Assembly (NCBI GenBank): GCA_964423205.1
Contig: CAYRDX010000003.1
Coordinates: 1-64,000 of the forward strand
Reading direction: 5' to 3'
Source of the DNA: UBA6168 sp964423205
GTDB lineage: Bacteria; Bacteroidota; Bacteroidia; Chitinophagales; Saprospiraceae
DNA length: 64,000 bases
Shown here: one piece after another, positions 1 through 7,694 of the stretch
Numbering within the stretch: the stretch's first letter is position 1
Layout: each line of letters begins with the position of its first letter
Translations under genes and position numbers: made by a program
The notes under the pieces: generated by a model
Told to the model about the DNA's origin: nothing
Seen by the model: only the letters and a program-made list of their open reading frames with translations
Databases searched by the model: none

Positions 1-180
1 GTTTAGTAACCGTTAGGCCTCCAATTCGTGAAGTTGTTTCTTAGTCGTTCCTAAAGACACATTTTTAATGGGGTGCAAATGTAAACAAGTTAACGCGAGG
101 GAGGACCAATGGTTCGCAATTTTCCAGGCTTGTTTCATCGAATGCTACACATATAATATATAGTAGCAGCCACCCTCCAT

Positions 181-228
181 CCTCTTATCCTCTTATCCTC
201 TTATCCGCCTATCCGCCTATCCTCCTTT
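181..228. repeat. 8-bp tandem repeat in the leading intergenic region
   Basis: Six consecutive 8-bp units: CCTCTTAT three times, CCGCCTAT twice, then a variant. It lies in the 327-bp stretch before the first gene, where I see no gene. A TACCTTTG motif at 303-310, like the Bacteroidota -7 element, is the only promoter-like signal there and has no TTTG at the right distance. Confidence 0.7.
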
Positions 229-327
229 ATAACTGACAACTATTGTTTGAATGATTGACTAAAATGACCGGCTACATCAATGACCCGAAAGTGTCAATGC
301 CTTACCTTTGCCATCCAAATTTGACAC

Positions 328-1446
328 ATGCGCATTTTCCCTTTTCGTGCCACCATACCAAATACTGTACTTGCTCCATGCACTTCCGATTTTTTTGCTT
401 CGGTCAAATCGAATTTTCTTCGGTACAAGTCTGACGGAATGTTCGAAAGAAGAACAGAAGCTGCCCTTTATATTCACCAGATTGAAACACCTGGGAGGAC
501 TTATACCGGTATTGTAGCTAAAACAGCAATCGAAGATTATTTATCGGGCGCCATCCACAGGCATGAAGAAACAATAACCGAATCAGAAACTGAACAAAAA
601 AAACTTATTGAAAGTCACCAGGCGCAGGTAAAACCTGTTTTGCTCACCTACAGGCCGGTTAGTGAAATTTCGAAATTTGTCCAGGATTATACGGAATCCC
701 ATACTGCTTTCCGGGTGCTTGAATTGAAAGAAGAATCCCAGGTCCATCGGTTTTGGGAAATTATTGAGGAGCGTAAATTGAATACCCTAAAAGCACTTTT
801 TGAAACAAAAGTTAAGGAGACTTTTCTGGCAGATGGCCATCATCGCAGTGCTGCCATCGCATCATTATATCGTCAAAACACTAACCCGGGGGACGAAAAT
901 CCATACGCTTTCATCACCTGTGGTTTCTTTTCACTTAACGATATTCAGATTTGTGACTATAACCGAATGGTGAAGGCCAATAGCAGTGCCCTATCAGTAG
1001 GTTTGCTTCAAGAGCTACGAAAATTAGGCAGCTTGACAAAAACCGAAAAGTGGTCTGTTCCTGCGCAGAAACATGAAATAGTTGTTAACCAAAATTCTGA
1101 ATGGTACCGGTTTCAATGGGAGCCAACAATATTGAATAAATATGGAAGCAGTCCAGTTATTTTGGATGTTGAAATGTTGAATGAGGTTTTTCTGAAACCA
1201 GTTATGCGTATCCGGGATGTCCGAATCGACAAAAGATTGAGTTACCTTGGTAGGCCGAAAACTTTTAGTGAACTGGATAAAACTCATACCGCTGGTGAAG
1301 ATTTTATAGCTTTCATCTTGCATCCGGTAAGTGAATCAGATTTTTTGGCCATTTCTTCCAGCGATGGTATTTTACCACCCAAATCAACCTGGTTCGAACC
1401 AAGGATGCTGAGTGGGTTGTTGGTGAGAGAATTTAAACAGGGATGA
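328..1446 (+). CDS. DUF1015 family protein
   Basis: A 372-residue protein of the DUF1015 family (PF06245), whose biochemical role is not established. The family signatures are present: the opening MRIFPFRA, RHE at residues 78-80 (IHRHEET) and the ADGHHR motif at 168-173. Homologues are often coded near serine biosynthesis genes (serC/serA), which may lie left of the window; that link is family knowledge, not seen here. The start at 328 matches the usual N-terminus of the family. The stop codon lies inside the first unit of a GGGATGA repeat array. Confidence 0.85.
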   Translation: MRIFPFRATIPNTVLAPCTSDFFASVKSNFLRYKSDGMFERRTEAALYIHQIETPGRTYTGIVAKTAIEDYLSGAIHRHEETITESETEQKKLIESHQAQVKPVLLTYRPVSEISKFVQDYTESHTAFRVLELKEESQVHRFWEIIEERKLNTLKALFETKVKETFLADGHHRSAAIASLYRQNTNPGDENPYAFITCGFFSLNDIQICDYNRMVKANSSALSVGLLQELRKLGSLTKTEKWSVPAQKHEIVVNQNSEWYRFQWEPTILNKYGSSPVILDVEMLNEVFLKPVMRIRDVRIDKRLSYLGRPKTFSELDKTHTAGEDFIAFILHPVSESDFLAISSSDGILPPKSTWFEPRMLSGLLVREFKQG

Positions 1447-1553
1447 GGGATGAGGGATGAGGATGAGGATGAGGGATGAGGGATGAGGGATGAATGGAGA
1501 ATGGAGAATTGAGAATGAAGAGTTGAGAATTGAGAATTAGGAATTGAAAGAGT
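1441..1553. repeat. GGGATGA / GAGAATT heptamer array
   Basis: Tandem GGATGA and GGGATGA units run from 1441 to about 1493, followed by degenerate GAGAATT/GAGAATG units to about 1553. The TGA of the first unit is the stop codon of the upstream DUF1015 gene. The array occupies much of the 200-bp gap before the thiolase gene. Confidence 0.85.
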
Positions 1554-1648
1554 TTTGAAAGAAAATTCTTCGGGTCTCAGCGGCCTTTGCGTTTAATAAC
1601 ATCGCCACAAAGTAAAAATTGAATAAATCATAAAACACAAATAAAGCC

Positions 1649-2827
1649 ATGCAAGAAGTATACATCATTTCAGCCGTGCGCACACCAATTGGAAGTTTTG
1701 GAGGAGTTCTTTCTGAAGTCCCAGCTACCAAATTAGGGGCGGCAGCTATTCAAGGTGCTCTTAGCCGTGCCAATGTTCCTGCAGAAAAAGTAAATGAAGT
1801 TCTAATGGGAAATGTGGTATCTGCCAATATCGGTCAGGCACCCGCCCGTCAGGCTGCCAACTTTGCCGGCATCCCTCACCATGTACCCTGCACTACTATT
1901 AATAAGGTGTGTGCATCGGGCATGAAGGCGATCATATTTGGCGCTCAATCCATACAGTTGGGCAACAACGACATTGTAGTTGCCGGAGGCATGGAGAACA
2001 TGTCGCAAATTCCGTTTTATGTGCCCAATGCCCGCTGGGGTTATAAATATGGCAACGGCGCATTAGTGGATGGGCTGGCTCAGGATGGACTTCAGGATGC
2101 TTATGACCAATGCGCCATGGGTGTTTTTGCAGACAAGACTGCAGCGAAATATGAAATCACACGCGAGGAGCAGGATGCATTTGCAATCGAAAGTTACAAA
2201 CGCTCCGCCGCATCCACGGAAGCAGGTTGGTTTAAATCGGAAATTGTATCTGTGGCAATACCTCAGCGCAAAGGTGATCCAAAAGTGGTGTCAGAAGATG
2301 AAGAGTATAAAAAGGTGATGTTCGACAAAATCCCCGGACTCAGGCCAGCCTTTACAACTGACGGTACCGTCACAGCGGCCAATGCTTCCACGATAAACGA
2401 TGGTGCTTCGGCAGTGGTGCTCGCAAGTGCAAAAGCCGTAAAGGAGTATAACCTGAAGCCAATGGCGCGCATCGTATCTTTTGCCGATGCGGAGCAGGAA
2501 CCTGCCTGGTTTACTACTACTCCAGCTTTGGCCGCACCTAAAGCTCTTGAAAGAGCGGGTTTGAAAAAAGAAGACATCGACTTTTTCGAGGTCAATGAAG
2601 CATTCTCAGTAGTCACTATGGTTTTCGAAAAAATCATGGGAATTACTCACGACAAAACAAACGTTTTCGGGGGCGCAGTTTCTTTAGGCCACCCACTTGG
2701 TGCATCTGGTGCCCGAATCGTTACTACTCTAAACAACGTGCTCCAACAGAAAAAAGGTAAATATGGACTGGCTGCCATCTGCAATGGTGGAGGCGGGGCT
2801 TCGGCGATGGTGATTGAGAGGGTGTGA
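1649..2827 (+). CDS. Thiolase (acetyl-CoA C-acetyltransferase)
   Basis: A 392-residue cytosolic thiolase that condenses or cleaves acyl-CoA (acetoacetyl-CoA formation or beta-oxidation). The nucleophilic cysteine is Cys88 in NKVCASGMKA. The C-terminal catalytic residues are His348 in GHPLGASGAR and Cys378 in CNGGGGASA. Length and motif order are those of biosynthetic or degradative thiolases. Sequence alone does not separate acetyl-CoA acetyltransferase from 3-ketoacyl-CoA thiolase; no hydroxyacyl-CoA dehydrogenase is adjacent, so I favour the former. No RBS is evident. A GTTTGAA array begins 2 bases after the stop. Confidence 0.93.
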   Translation: MQEVYIISAVRTPIGSFGGVLSEVPATKLGAAAIQGALSRANVPAEKVNEVLMGNVVSANIGQAPARQAANFAGIPHHVPCTTINKVCASGMKAIIFGAQSIQLGNNDIVVAGGMENMSQIPFYVPNARWGYKYGNGALVDGLAQDGLQDAYDQCAMGVFADKTAAKYEITREEQDAFAIESYKRSAASTEAGWFKSEIVSVAIPQRKGDPKVVSEDEEYKKVMFDKIPGLRPAFTTDGTVTAANASTINDGASAVVLASAKAVKEYNLKPMARIVSFADAEQEPAWFTTTPALAAPKALERAGLKKEDIDFFEVNEAFSVVTMVFEKIMGITHDKTNVFGGAVSLGHPLGASGARIVTTLNNVLQQKKGKYGLAAICNGGGGASAMVIERV

Positions 2828-2958
2828 GAGTTTGAAGTTTGAAGTTTGAAGTTTGAAGTTTGAAGTTTGAGTCCGCTCCGGAAAGTCACTTTTAGTAAAA
2901 TCAACCATCAAAGTTGAATTTGAATATTTTAAACTTTACTGAAAATAAGCGAGTTGTG

Positions 2959-2989
2959 AATTTGTCAAATTTTTAAAATTTGACAAATT
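2959..2989. repeat. 31-bp near-perfect palindrome
   Basis: AATTTGTCAAATTTT (2959-2973) is followed after one base by its exact reverse complement AAAATTTGACAAATT (2975-2989). It sits at the centre of a larger imperfect foldback (2867-3021). A shorter version with the same TTTGACAAAT core occurs at 62013-62039. Confidence 0.85.
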
Positions 2990-3079
2990 TTCCCATTTCG
3001 ACTTTTCGGAGTAGGCTCAAGTTTGAAGTTTGAAGAAGGTACTCACGTGGGTTCTAAATGTAAGCTGGGTTAGGATGGG

Positions 3080-3475
3080 TCAAGTTGTTTTGAATTTATA
3101 TCCTTTTAAGCCTGAAGTGCGGATGGAGTCAATGAGGCCATTAAGAATTCTACTGACCTCAACACAGCCTTCGAATAATTTGTCAAATTCATTTTTTGAG
3201 ATATACCCATAATCAATTGCACGGTAAGCCTGTGAACGCAATTCGCCACATGAACCTTTTGCTACATATAGAAAGTAGATAAACTCATTATTTCCCTGCC
3301 TTTCAAACCCTTCGGCGATATTGTCCATGATTGAACCTGAAGACCTGACGATCTGCTTTTTTAATTCATAGTCAGTAGAGAATTCCTTTCGCGAAGTCAG
3401 TTCCTTTATCAACTTATTTAACTCTCTTGCCTTTTGCCAGGCTATTATTTCTTCAAAATTCTTTATTGAAGCCAT
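3080..3475 (-). CDS. Four helix bundle protein (TIGR02436, S23/IVS-type)
   Basis: A 131-residue all-helical protein of the family first described in intervening sequences of 23S rRNA genes (TIGR02436/PF05635). Recognisable parts are FEEIIAWQKARELN near the start, the central SSGSIMDNIAEGFERQGN and the IDYGYISKNEFDKL segment. Members are also related to the Avd accessory protein of diversity-generating retroelements, but no reverse transcriptase is nearby. The gene stands alone between inverted GTTTGAA arrays and points toward the thiolase gene. Molecular function is unknown; in Bacteroidota such genes are often multicopy. Confidence 0.85.
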   Translation of the reverse strand: MASIKNFEEIIAWQKARELNKLIKELTSRKEFSTDYELKKQIVRSSGSIMDNIAEGFERQGNNEFIYFLYVAKGSCGELRSQAYRAIDYGYISKNEFDKLFEGCVEVSRILNGLIDSIRTSGLKGYKFKTT

Positions 3476-3640
3476 ACCGTTCAGTTAAAATTGAAGAATT
3501 ACAGAATTTTACCATGCAGCTATTTTATCAAATATCGCAATTTCAACAAAAACACTAAGAGTAAATTTAATGCTCCGGTTCAAACTTCGAACTTCAAACT
3601 TCAAACTTCAAACTTCAAACTTCAAACCCCAAACTTCAAA

Positions 3641-4849
3641 CTACTTAGGGTATGCCAAATAATACTTCGTCACACTCTTAGTCTGCAGGCCAAAATCCGT
3701 GATTTGCGACATGGGGAGGATGGTGCCATCTTTGAAAAGGATTTTGATCTCGTCTTTGGCAGTGTTGTAGGCGTGATTACTTTCTTCACCTGTGAAAAGC
3801 AGATAATCTGCGGGGTCTAGCGGCAGGTCCTTTCTGCTGGCGAGTTTTTGGCGGATGGACATGACCTGTGATAGATTAATTGGATGATTGCTCAACTCAA
3901 TTTTGTACAGCCTTCTGTTGATGATGCAACCAGACAAGTAAGAAAGTATTGGGTCCTCATGAGTCATAAACGACTTTAGGGCAGAGGTAATGTCATAATC
4001 ATCGAGATTGGCAAAATGCCGGAAGAATAAGTCCGGATTTTTCTCCAGCCCTGTACTGTTGTTGTTGCTGTTAAGAAAAAAAGCAAGGCTTTCAGGTACT
4101 GGTAAGTTATGGCCTTTTTCGGCCAGCTCTTTTGCTCTTTTCAGTATTTTCACGAGCATTTGTTCCGCTACCAATACCGTTTTATGCAAATAGACCTGCC
4201 AGTACATGAGGCGGCGGGCTATCAGGAATTTTTCTATGGAGTAAATTCCCTTCTCCTCCACCATCAGTTCATCGTTTTGCACGGCAAGCATTTTAATGAT
4301 TCTGTCGAATCCAATAACTCCTTCTGAAACGCCGGTAAAATAACTGTCCCGGTTCAGGTAATCCATCCTGTCCATGTCCAGTTGTCCGGAGATTAGCTGA
4401 TGCAAAAAGCGGCGATGGTATTCATTTTTGAAAATGCGAATCGCTAATTCGAGCTTCCCTCCATATTCTTGGTTTAGCTTCTCCATAAACCGGAGGGAAA
4501 GCTCTTCATGATGGACATTTAAAAGGGCATTTTCCAAAGTATGTGAAAAGGGTCCGTGCCCAATATCGTGCAGTAAGATGGCAATGGAAACTGCCTTCGC
4601 TTCTTCTTCAGAAATCCCGACATCTTTGGACCTCAACACTTCAATAGCCTGAGTCATGAGGTGCAAAGCGCCCAATGCATGGTGGAAGCGGGTGTGCAAA
4701 GCACCTGGATACACATAATGAGTCAGACTGACCTGCTTGATTCGCCTTAATCTCTGGAAATATGGATGCTCTATGAGGTCGAACAGAATTTCATAGGGTA
4801 TAGTAATGAAACCATAAACCGGGTCATTGACGATTTTCTTTTTGTTCAT
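3641..4849 (-). CDS. HD-domain phosphohydrolase
   Basis: A 402-residue HD-superfamily metal-dependent phosphohydrolase, probably acting on a nucleotide, related to dGTPase-like proteins. Metal ligands are visible at HTRFHHALG (residues 52-60) and HDIGHGPFSH (94-103), with the later aspartate in the DMDRMDYLNRD segment. The C-terminal 150 residues carry no motif I recognise. The substrate cannot be read from sequence. Its stop codon touches the right-hand TTCAAAC array. Upstream is a 570-bp stretch of repeats. Confidence 0.88.
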   Translation of the reverse strand: MNKKKIVNDPVYGFITIPYEILFDLIEHPYFQRLRRIKQVSLTHYVYPGALHTRFHHALGALHLMTQAIEVLRSKDVGISEEEAKAVSIAILLHDIGHGPFSHTLENALLNVHHEELSLRFMEKLNQEYGGKLELAIRIFKNEYHRRFLHQLISGQLDMDRMDYLNRDSYFTGVSEGVIGFDRIIKMLAVQNDELMVEEKGIYSIEKFLIARRLMYWQVYLHKTVLVAEQMLVKILKRAKELAEKGHNLPVPESLAFFLNSNNNSTGLEKNPDLFFRHFANLDDYDITSALKSFMTHEDPILSYLSGCIINRRLYKIELSNHPINLSQVMSIRQKLASRKDLPLDPADYLLFTGEESNHAYNTAKDEIKILFKDGTILPMSQITDFGLQTKSVTKYYLAYPK

Positions 4850-4857
4850 GTTTTAAA

Positions 4858-5055
4858 CGGTATAGCGGTACAGCGGTTCAACGGTGTAACGGTTCAACGG
4901 TTCAAGCGAGTTAAACTCCGAAAGCTATTAGCCCCTTTAATCTTTCAAGCATATTTTCCACAGAGCTAATCCTGTCAAAAATAATTTGCAGTTTGGTGCC
5001 CCACTCATTCACTCATTCACTCATTCACTCATTCAATCCTTCTATCCTTCTATCC
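4858..5055. repeat. Two short tandem arrays in a 570-bp gene-free region
   Basis: The gap 4850-5417 contains degenerate CGGTTCAA-type units (4858-4910) and four perfect 8-bp CACTCATT units (5002-5033) followed by CCTTCTAT units. Bases 5056-5417 hold nothing I can assign. The gap separates divergent genes (HD hydrolase and tail-specific protease), so it should contain both promoters, but I find no good match. Confidence 0.7.
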
Positions 5056-5468
5056 TTGTCATTTCCGGCAAGCATTTTGGCGTAACAATAGACGAACGGT
5101 ACAAAATCCCCTCAAAGCACCAGATTGTAAACCCTTCACAGTTAAAAACCGTTAAAGTTCATTGTGAATTTTATCTGTGTCAGACAAAATCTCGTAGAAA
5201 AAGTATTCTGCTATCATTTTTGCGTTACGATATTTGCGTAGCCAAACCTGATGACTGTTATGTTCTGGCAAAAGTAGCCATTGCTTGTCGGGAAACAGAT
5301 GAAATTTCTAAAGGTCAAGAATAGTTGTTTGTGTTTTGATAAACTGACAACTCAATTCAGGTTTTACCTGTTTACAATTGGCATGCACCGTTTAACATTC
5401 AAAGTTCAACTGCTCTTATGGTAATTCCAGGAGTTAAATCAATTTTTAAAACTGCAAAACAAGTGATT

Positions 5469-7568
5469 ATGAAGAACAAGGGTATTTTCCTTTCCCTGAT
5501 AGCTGTTGCTGCACTGTTTTTTGCCTTTTACACCCCAGTAAACAATGAACAAAAGGAGGCCATTATCATGCAGTCTTTGCTGACTGACCTCAATTACTAC
5601 CATTACAAACCTCTCGTAATCGATGATAAACTATCCGAAAAAGTTTACCAGCTCTTCTTAGATCGCCTCGATGGTGCAAAGCGCTGGTTTACTCAGGAAG
5701 ATATTGCAAAACTCGAGGTGCATAAAAACCAACTTGATGACCAGGCCAATACTGGCACGTATGCCTTCCTCGACCTCGCCATTCAATTGCAGAACGTTGC
5801 CATGACGAAGACCCAGGCATATTACAGGGAATTTCTATCTCAACCATTCAAGTTTGACCAGGATGAGTCATTTGAATCGGATGGTAAAAAGCGAGACTTT
5901 GCCAAAAATGATGCTGATTTAAAAGACTACTGGAGAAAAGCTATGAAATGGGAAACCATGACAAGGCTTTCAGAAAAGGTTACCAAGAAAGAAAATAAAG
6001 ATCCGGATTTCAGCTCCAAATCTGTAGAGCAACTGGAGATAGAATCCAGAGAGGAAGTGTTGAAAGTTTATGATGACTTCTACTCAAGGCTTTCCAAGAG
6101 AAAGCGGAGTGATTTTCTGAGCACTTACCTCAACGCCTTTACCAACATATTCGACCCGCACACGGAATATTACGAGCCTATCGATAAGCAGAATTTTGAC
6201 ATCGGGATGTCAGGTCGCTTCGAAGGTATTGGCGCCCGGCTGACTACCGACGGTGAGTTCACCAAAGTGGCAGAAATTATAGTTGGCGGTCCTGTTTGGA
6301 AGCAAGGTATCCTCAAGGAAAACGACCGCATTGTCAAAGTATCACAGGAGGACAAAGAAGAATGGACCGATGTGACCGGCATGGTACTCACTGATGTTGT
6401 GCAGTTGATAAGAGGTAAAAGAGGAACCAAGGTGCGGTTAACCATTCGTAAACCTGATGGCCTTGTACGGGAAATCAGTGTGATTCGCGATGTGGTTATA
6501 GTGGAAGAAGGTTTTGCCAAATCATTACTCCTCGACACAGAAAGCAAGAATAAAATCGGCTACATCTATTTGCCACGATTCTATGCTGACTTCAATGACA
6601 GGGACGGAAGGTTCTGTGCAACAGATGTTGCCAATGAAATAGAAAAACTAAAACAGGAAAACGTAGAAGGCATCGTTCTTGATCTGCGCGGGAATGGAGG
6701 TGGCTCCTTGCGCGATGTGGTCAGAATGAGTGGTTTCTTCATTGAACAAGGACCAATTGTACAGGTAAAATCCAGAGAAAGAAGACCTGAAGTCCTGACC
6801 GACGACGATGCCTCAGTCCTTTACAATGGTCCACTCATTGTCATGGTCAATCAGTTCAGCGCTTCTGCTTCCGAGATATTGGCTGCTGCCTTACAAGACT
6901 ATGGCAGGGCAGTCATAGTGGGTGTTGGAAATTCCACCTTTGGCAAAGGAACCGTCCAGCGCTTTTTCGACCTCGATGCAGTGGTTAGGGGATATTCCGA
7001 AGTAAAGCCCCTCGGTGAAGTAAAATTGACTGTACAGAAATTTTTCCGTGTAAACGGTGGGGCAACTCAATTGAAAGGAGTGACTCCGGACATCATTCTG
7101 CCGGACGGGTGGCTGCACATGGAATTCGGTGAAAAACAGGAGGATTTCCCAATGCAATGGTCGCAAATTGAACCAGTGACTCACAGTCAAAAAGTTTACA
7201 CCATCAAAAACCTCAAGAAAATTCAGGCACAAAGCAAGAGCCGTCTGGCGAAAAGTGAAATATTCCCGAAGGTATATGAACGTGCAGAGTTGATTAAGAA
7301 TCAGCGCGACGATACATTCGTACCACTCAATCTTCAAGCCTACCGCAATCGCAAAACACAATGGAATGCTCAGAATAAACAGTTCGATGAACTGCTCGAT
7401 AAAGATGTAGTATCGGGTGCGCAAAACCTGTCAGCGGATCTGCCGTCTTTCAAAAACGATGAAAGTAAAAAGGCCCGCAACGACCAATGGATTAAAGGTG
7501 TAAAGAAAGATATCCACCTCATGGAAACCCTCTATGTCATGCAGGACTTGATAGGAGTGAAGAATTGA
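5469..7568 (+). CDS. prc: Carboxy-terminal processing protease (Prc/Tsp, S41 family)
   Basis: A periplasmic tail-specific serine protease of about 699 residues that degrades proteins from their C-termini. I prefer the ATG at 5469 over the in-frame ATG at 5418 because it puts a signal peptide (MKNKGIFLSLIAVAALFF) at the N-terminus. The order is an N-terminal helical Tsp domain, a PDZ domain in the first half, the S41 catalytic core, and a C-terminal DUF3340 tail. By alignment with E. coli Tsp (Ser430, Asp441, Lys455) the active site is Ser466 and Asp477 in SASASEI...QDYGRA and Lys493 in FGKGTVQ; there is a two-residue insertion before the lysine. The stop codon is inside a GAATTGA repeat. Confidence 0.93.
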   Translation: MKNKGIFLSLIAVAALFFAFYTPVNNEQKEAIIMQSLLTDLNYYHYKPLVIDDKLSEKVYQLFLDRLDGAKRWFTQEDIAKLEVHKNQLDDQANTGTYAFLDLAIQLQNVAMTKTQAYYREFLSQPFKFDQDESFESDGKKRDFAKNDADLKDYWRKAMKWETMTRLSEKVTKKENKDPDFSSKSVEQLEIESREEVLKVYDDFYSRLSKRKRSDFLSTYLNAFTNIFDPHTEYYEPIDKQNFDIGMSGRFEGIGARLTTDGEFTKVAEIIVGGPVWKQGILKENDRIVKVSQEDKEEWTDVTGMVLTDVVQLIRGKRGTKVRLTIRKPDGLVREISVIRDVVIVEEGFAKSLLLDTESKNKIGYIYLPRFYADFNDRDGRFCATDVANEIEKLKQENVEGIVLDLRGNGGGSLRDVVRMSGFFIEQGPIVQVKSRERRPEVLTDDDASVLYNGPLIVMVNQFSASASEILAAALQDYGRAVIVGVGNSTFGKGTVQRFFDLDAVVRGYSEVKPLGEVKLTVQKFFRVNGGATQLKGVTPDIILPDGWLHMEFGEKQEDFPMQWSQIEPVTHSQKVYTIKNLKKIQAQSKSRLAKSEIFPKVYERAELIKNQRDDTFVPLNLQAYRNRKTQWNAQNKQFDELLDKDVVSGAQNLSADLPSFKNDESKKARNDQWIKGVKKDIHLMETLYVMQDLIGVKN

Positions 7569-7603
7569 GAATTGAGAATTGAGAATTGAGAATTGAGTGT
7601 TGA
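7562..7603. repeat. GAATTGA heptamer array
   Basis: Five perfect GAATTGA units and a GTGTTGA variant. The TGA of the first unit is the stop codon of the prc gene, and the array ends at the left arm of the following terminator hairpin. Confidence 0.9.
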
Positions 7604-7643
7604 ATAAGCCGGGTGTTATAAGCATCCGGCTTATTCATTTTAT
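7602..7643 (+). terminator. Intrinsic terminator after prc
   Basis: Fourteen-base arms GAATAAGCCGGGTG (7602-7615) and CATCCGGCTTATTC (7623-7636) pair fully apart from one G-T, with a 7-base loop and a T-rich tail (ATTTTAT). The GAATTGA array lies between the stop codon and this stem. Confidence 0.85.
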
Positions 7644-7664
7644 CCCCAAGTTGTTTTTCTCTTC

Positions 7665-7672
7665 TAACTTTG
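7665..7672 (+). promoter_or_regulatory. Possible -7 element of the ABC-F gene
   Basis: TAACTTTG matches the Bacteroidota TAnnTTTG consensus 22 bases before the GTG start of the ABC-F gene. No TTTG is seen about 20 bases upstream, so this is a partial match. Confidence 0.4.
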
Positions 7673-7694
7673 CCCACCTTAAAATTGGCACACA

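Larger units (their letters stand above)
2828..3643. repeat. Composite spacer with inverted heptamer arrays enclosing a four-helix-bundle gene
   Basis: The gap between two convergent genes starts with six GTTTGAA units (2830-2871) and ends with nine inverted TTCAAAC units (3579-3641). It also holds imperfect inverted arms at 2867-2888 and 3000-3021 (17 of 22 matching), a tight palindrome at 2959-2989 and two more GTTTGAA units at 3021-3034. The arrays abut the stop codons of both flanking genes. A four-helix-bundle gene occupies the middle. The layout suggests an inserted unit, but no transposase is present. Confidence 0.6.

Noticed and set aside
181..228. CRISPR-like array
   Set aside because: Units are 7-9 bp without spacers, here and in all other arrays; no cas genes in the window.
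3080..3475. Accessory gene (avd) of a diversity-generating retroelement
   Set aside because: No reverse transcriptase, template repeat or variable repeat nearby; the sequence fits the IVS-type four-helix family better.
4986..5324. 112-residue open frame starting in the CACTCATT array
   Set aside because: Begins in repeats, low-complexity start and no recognisable domain.
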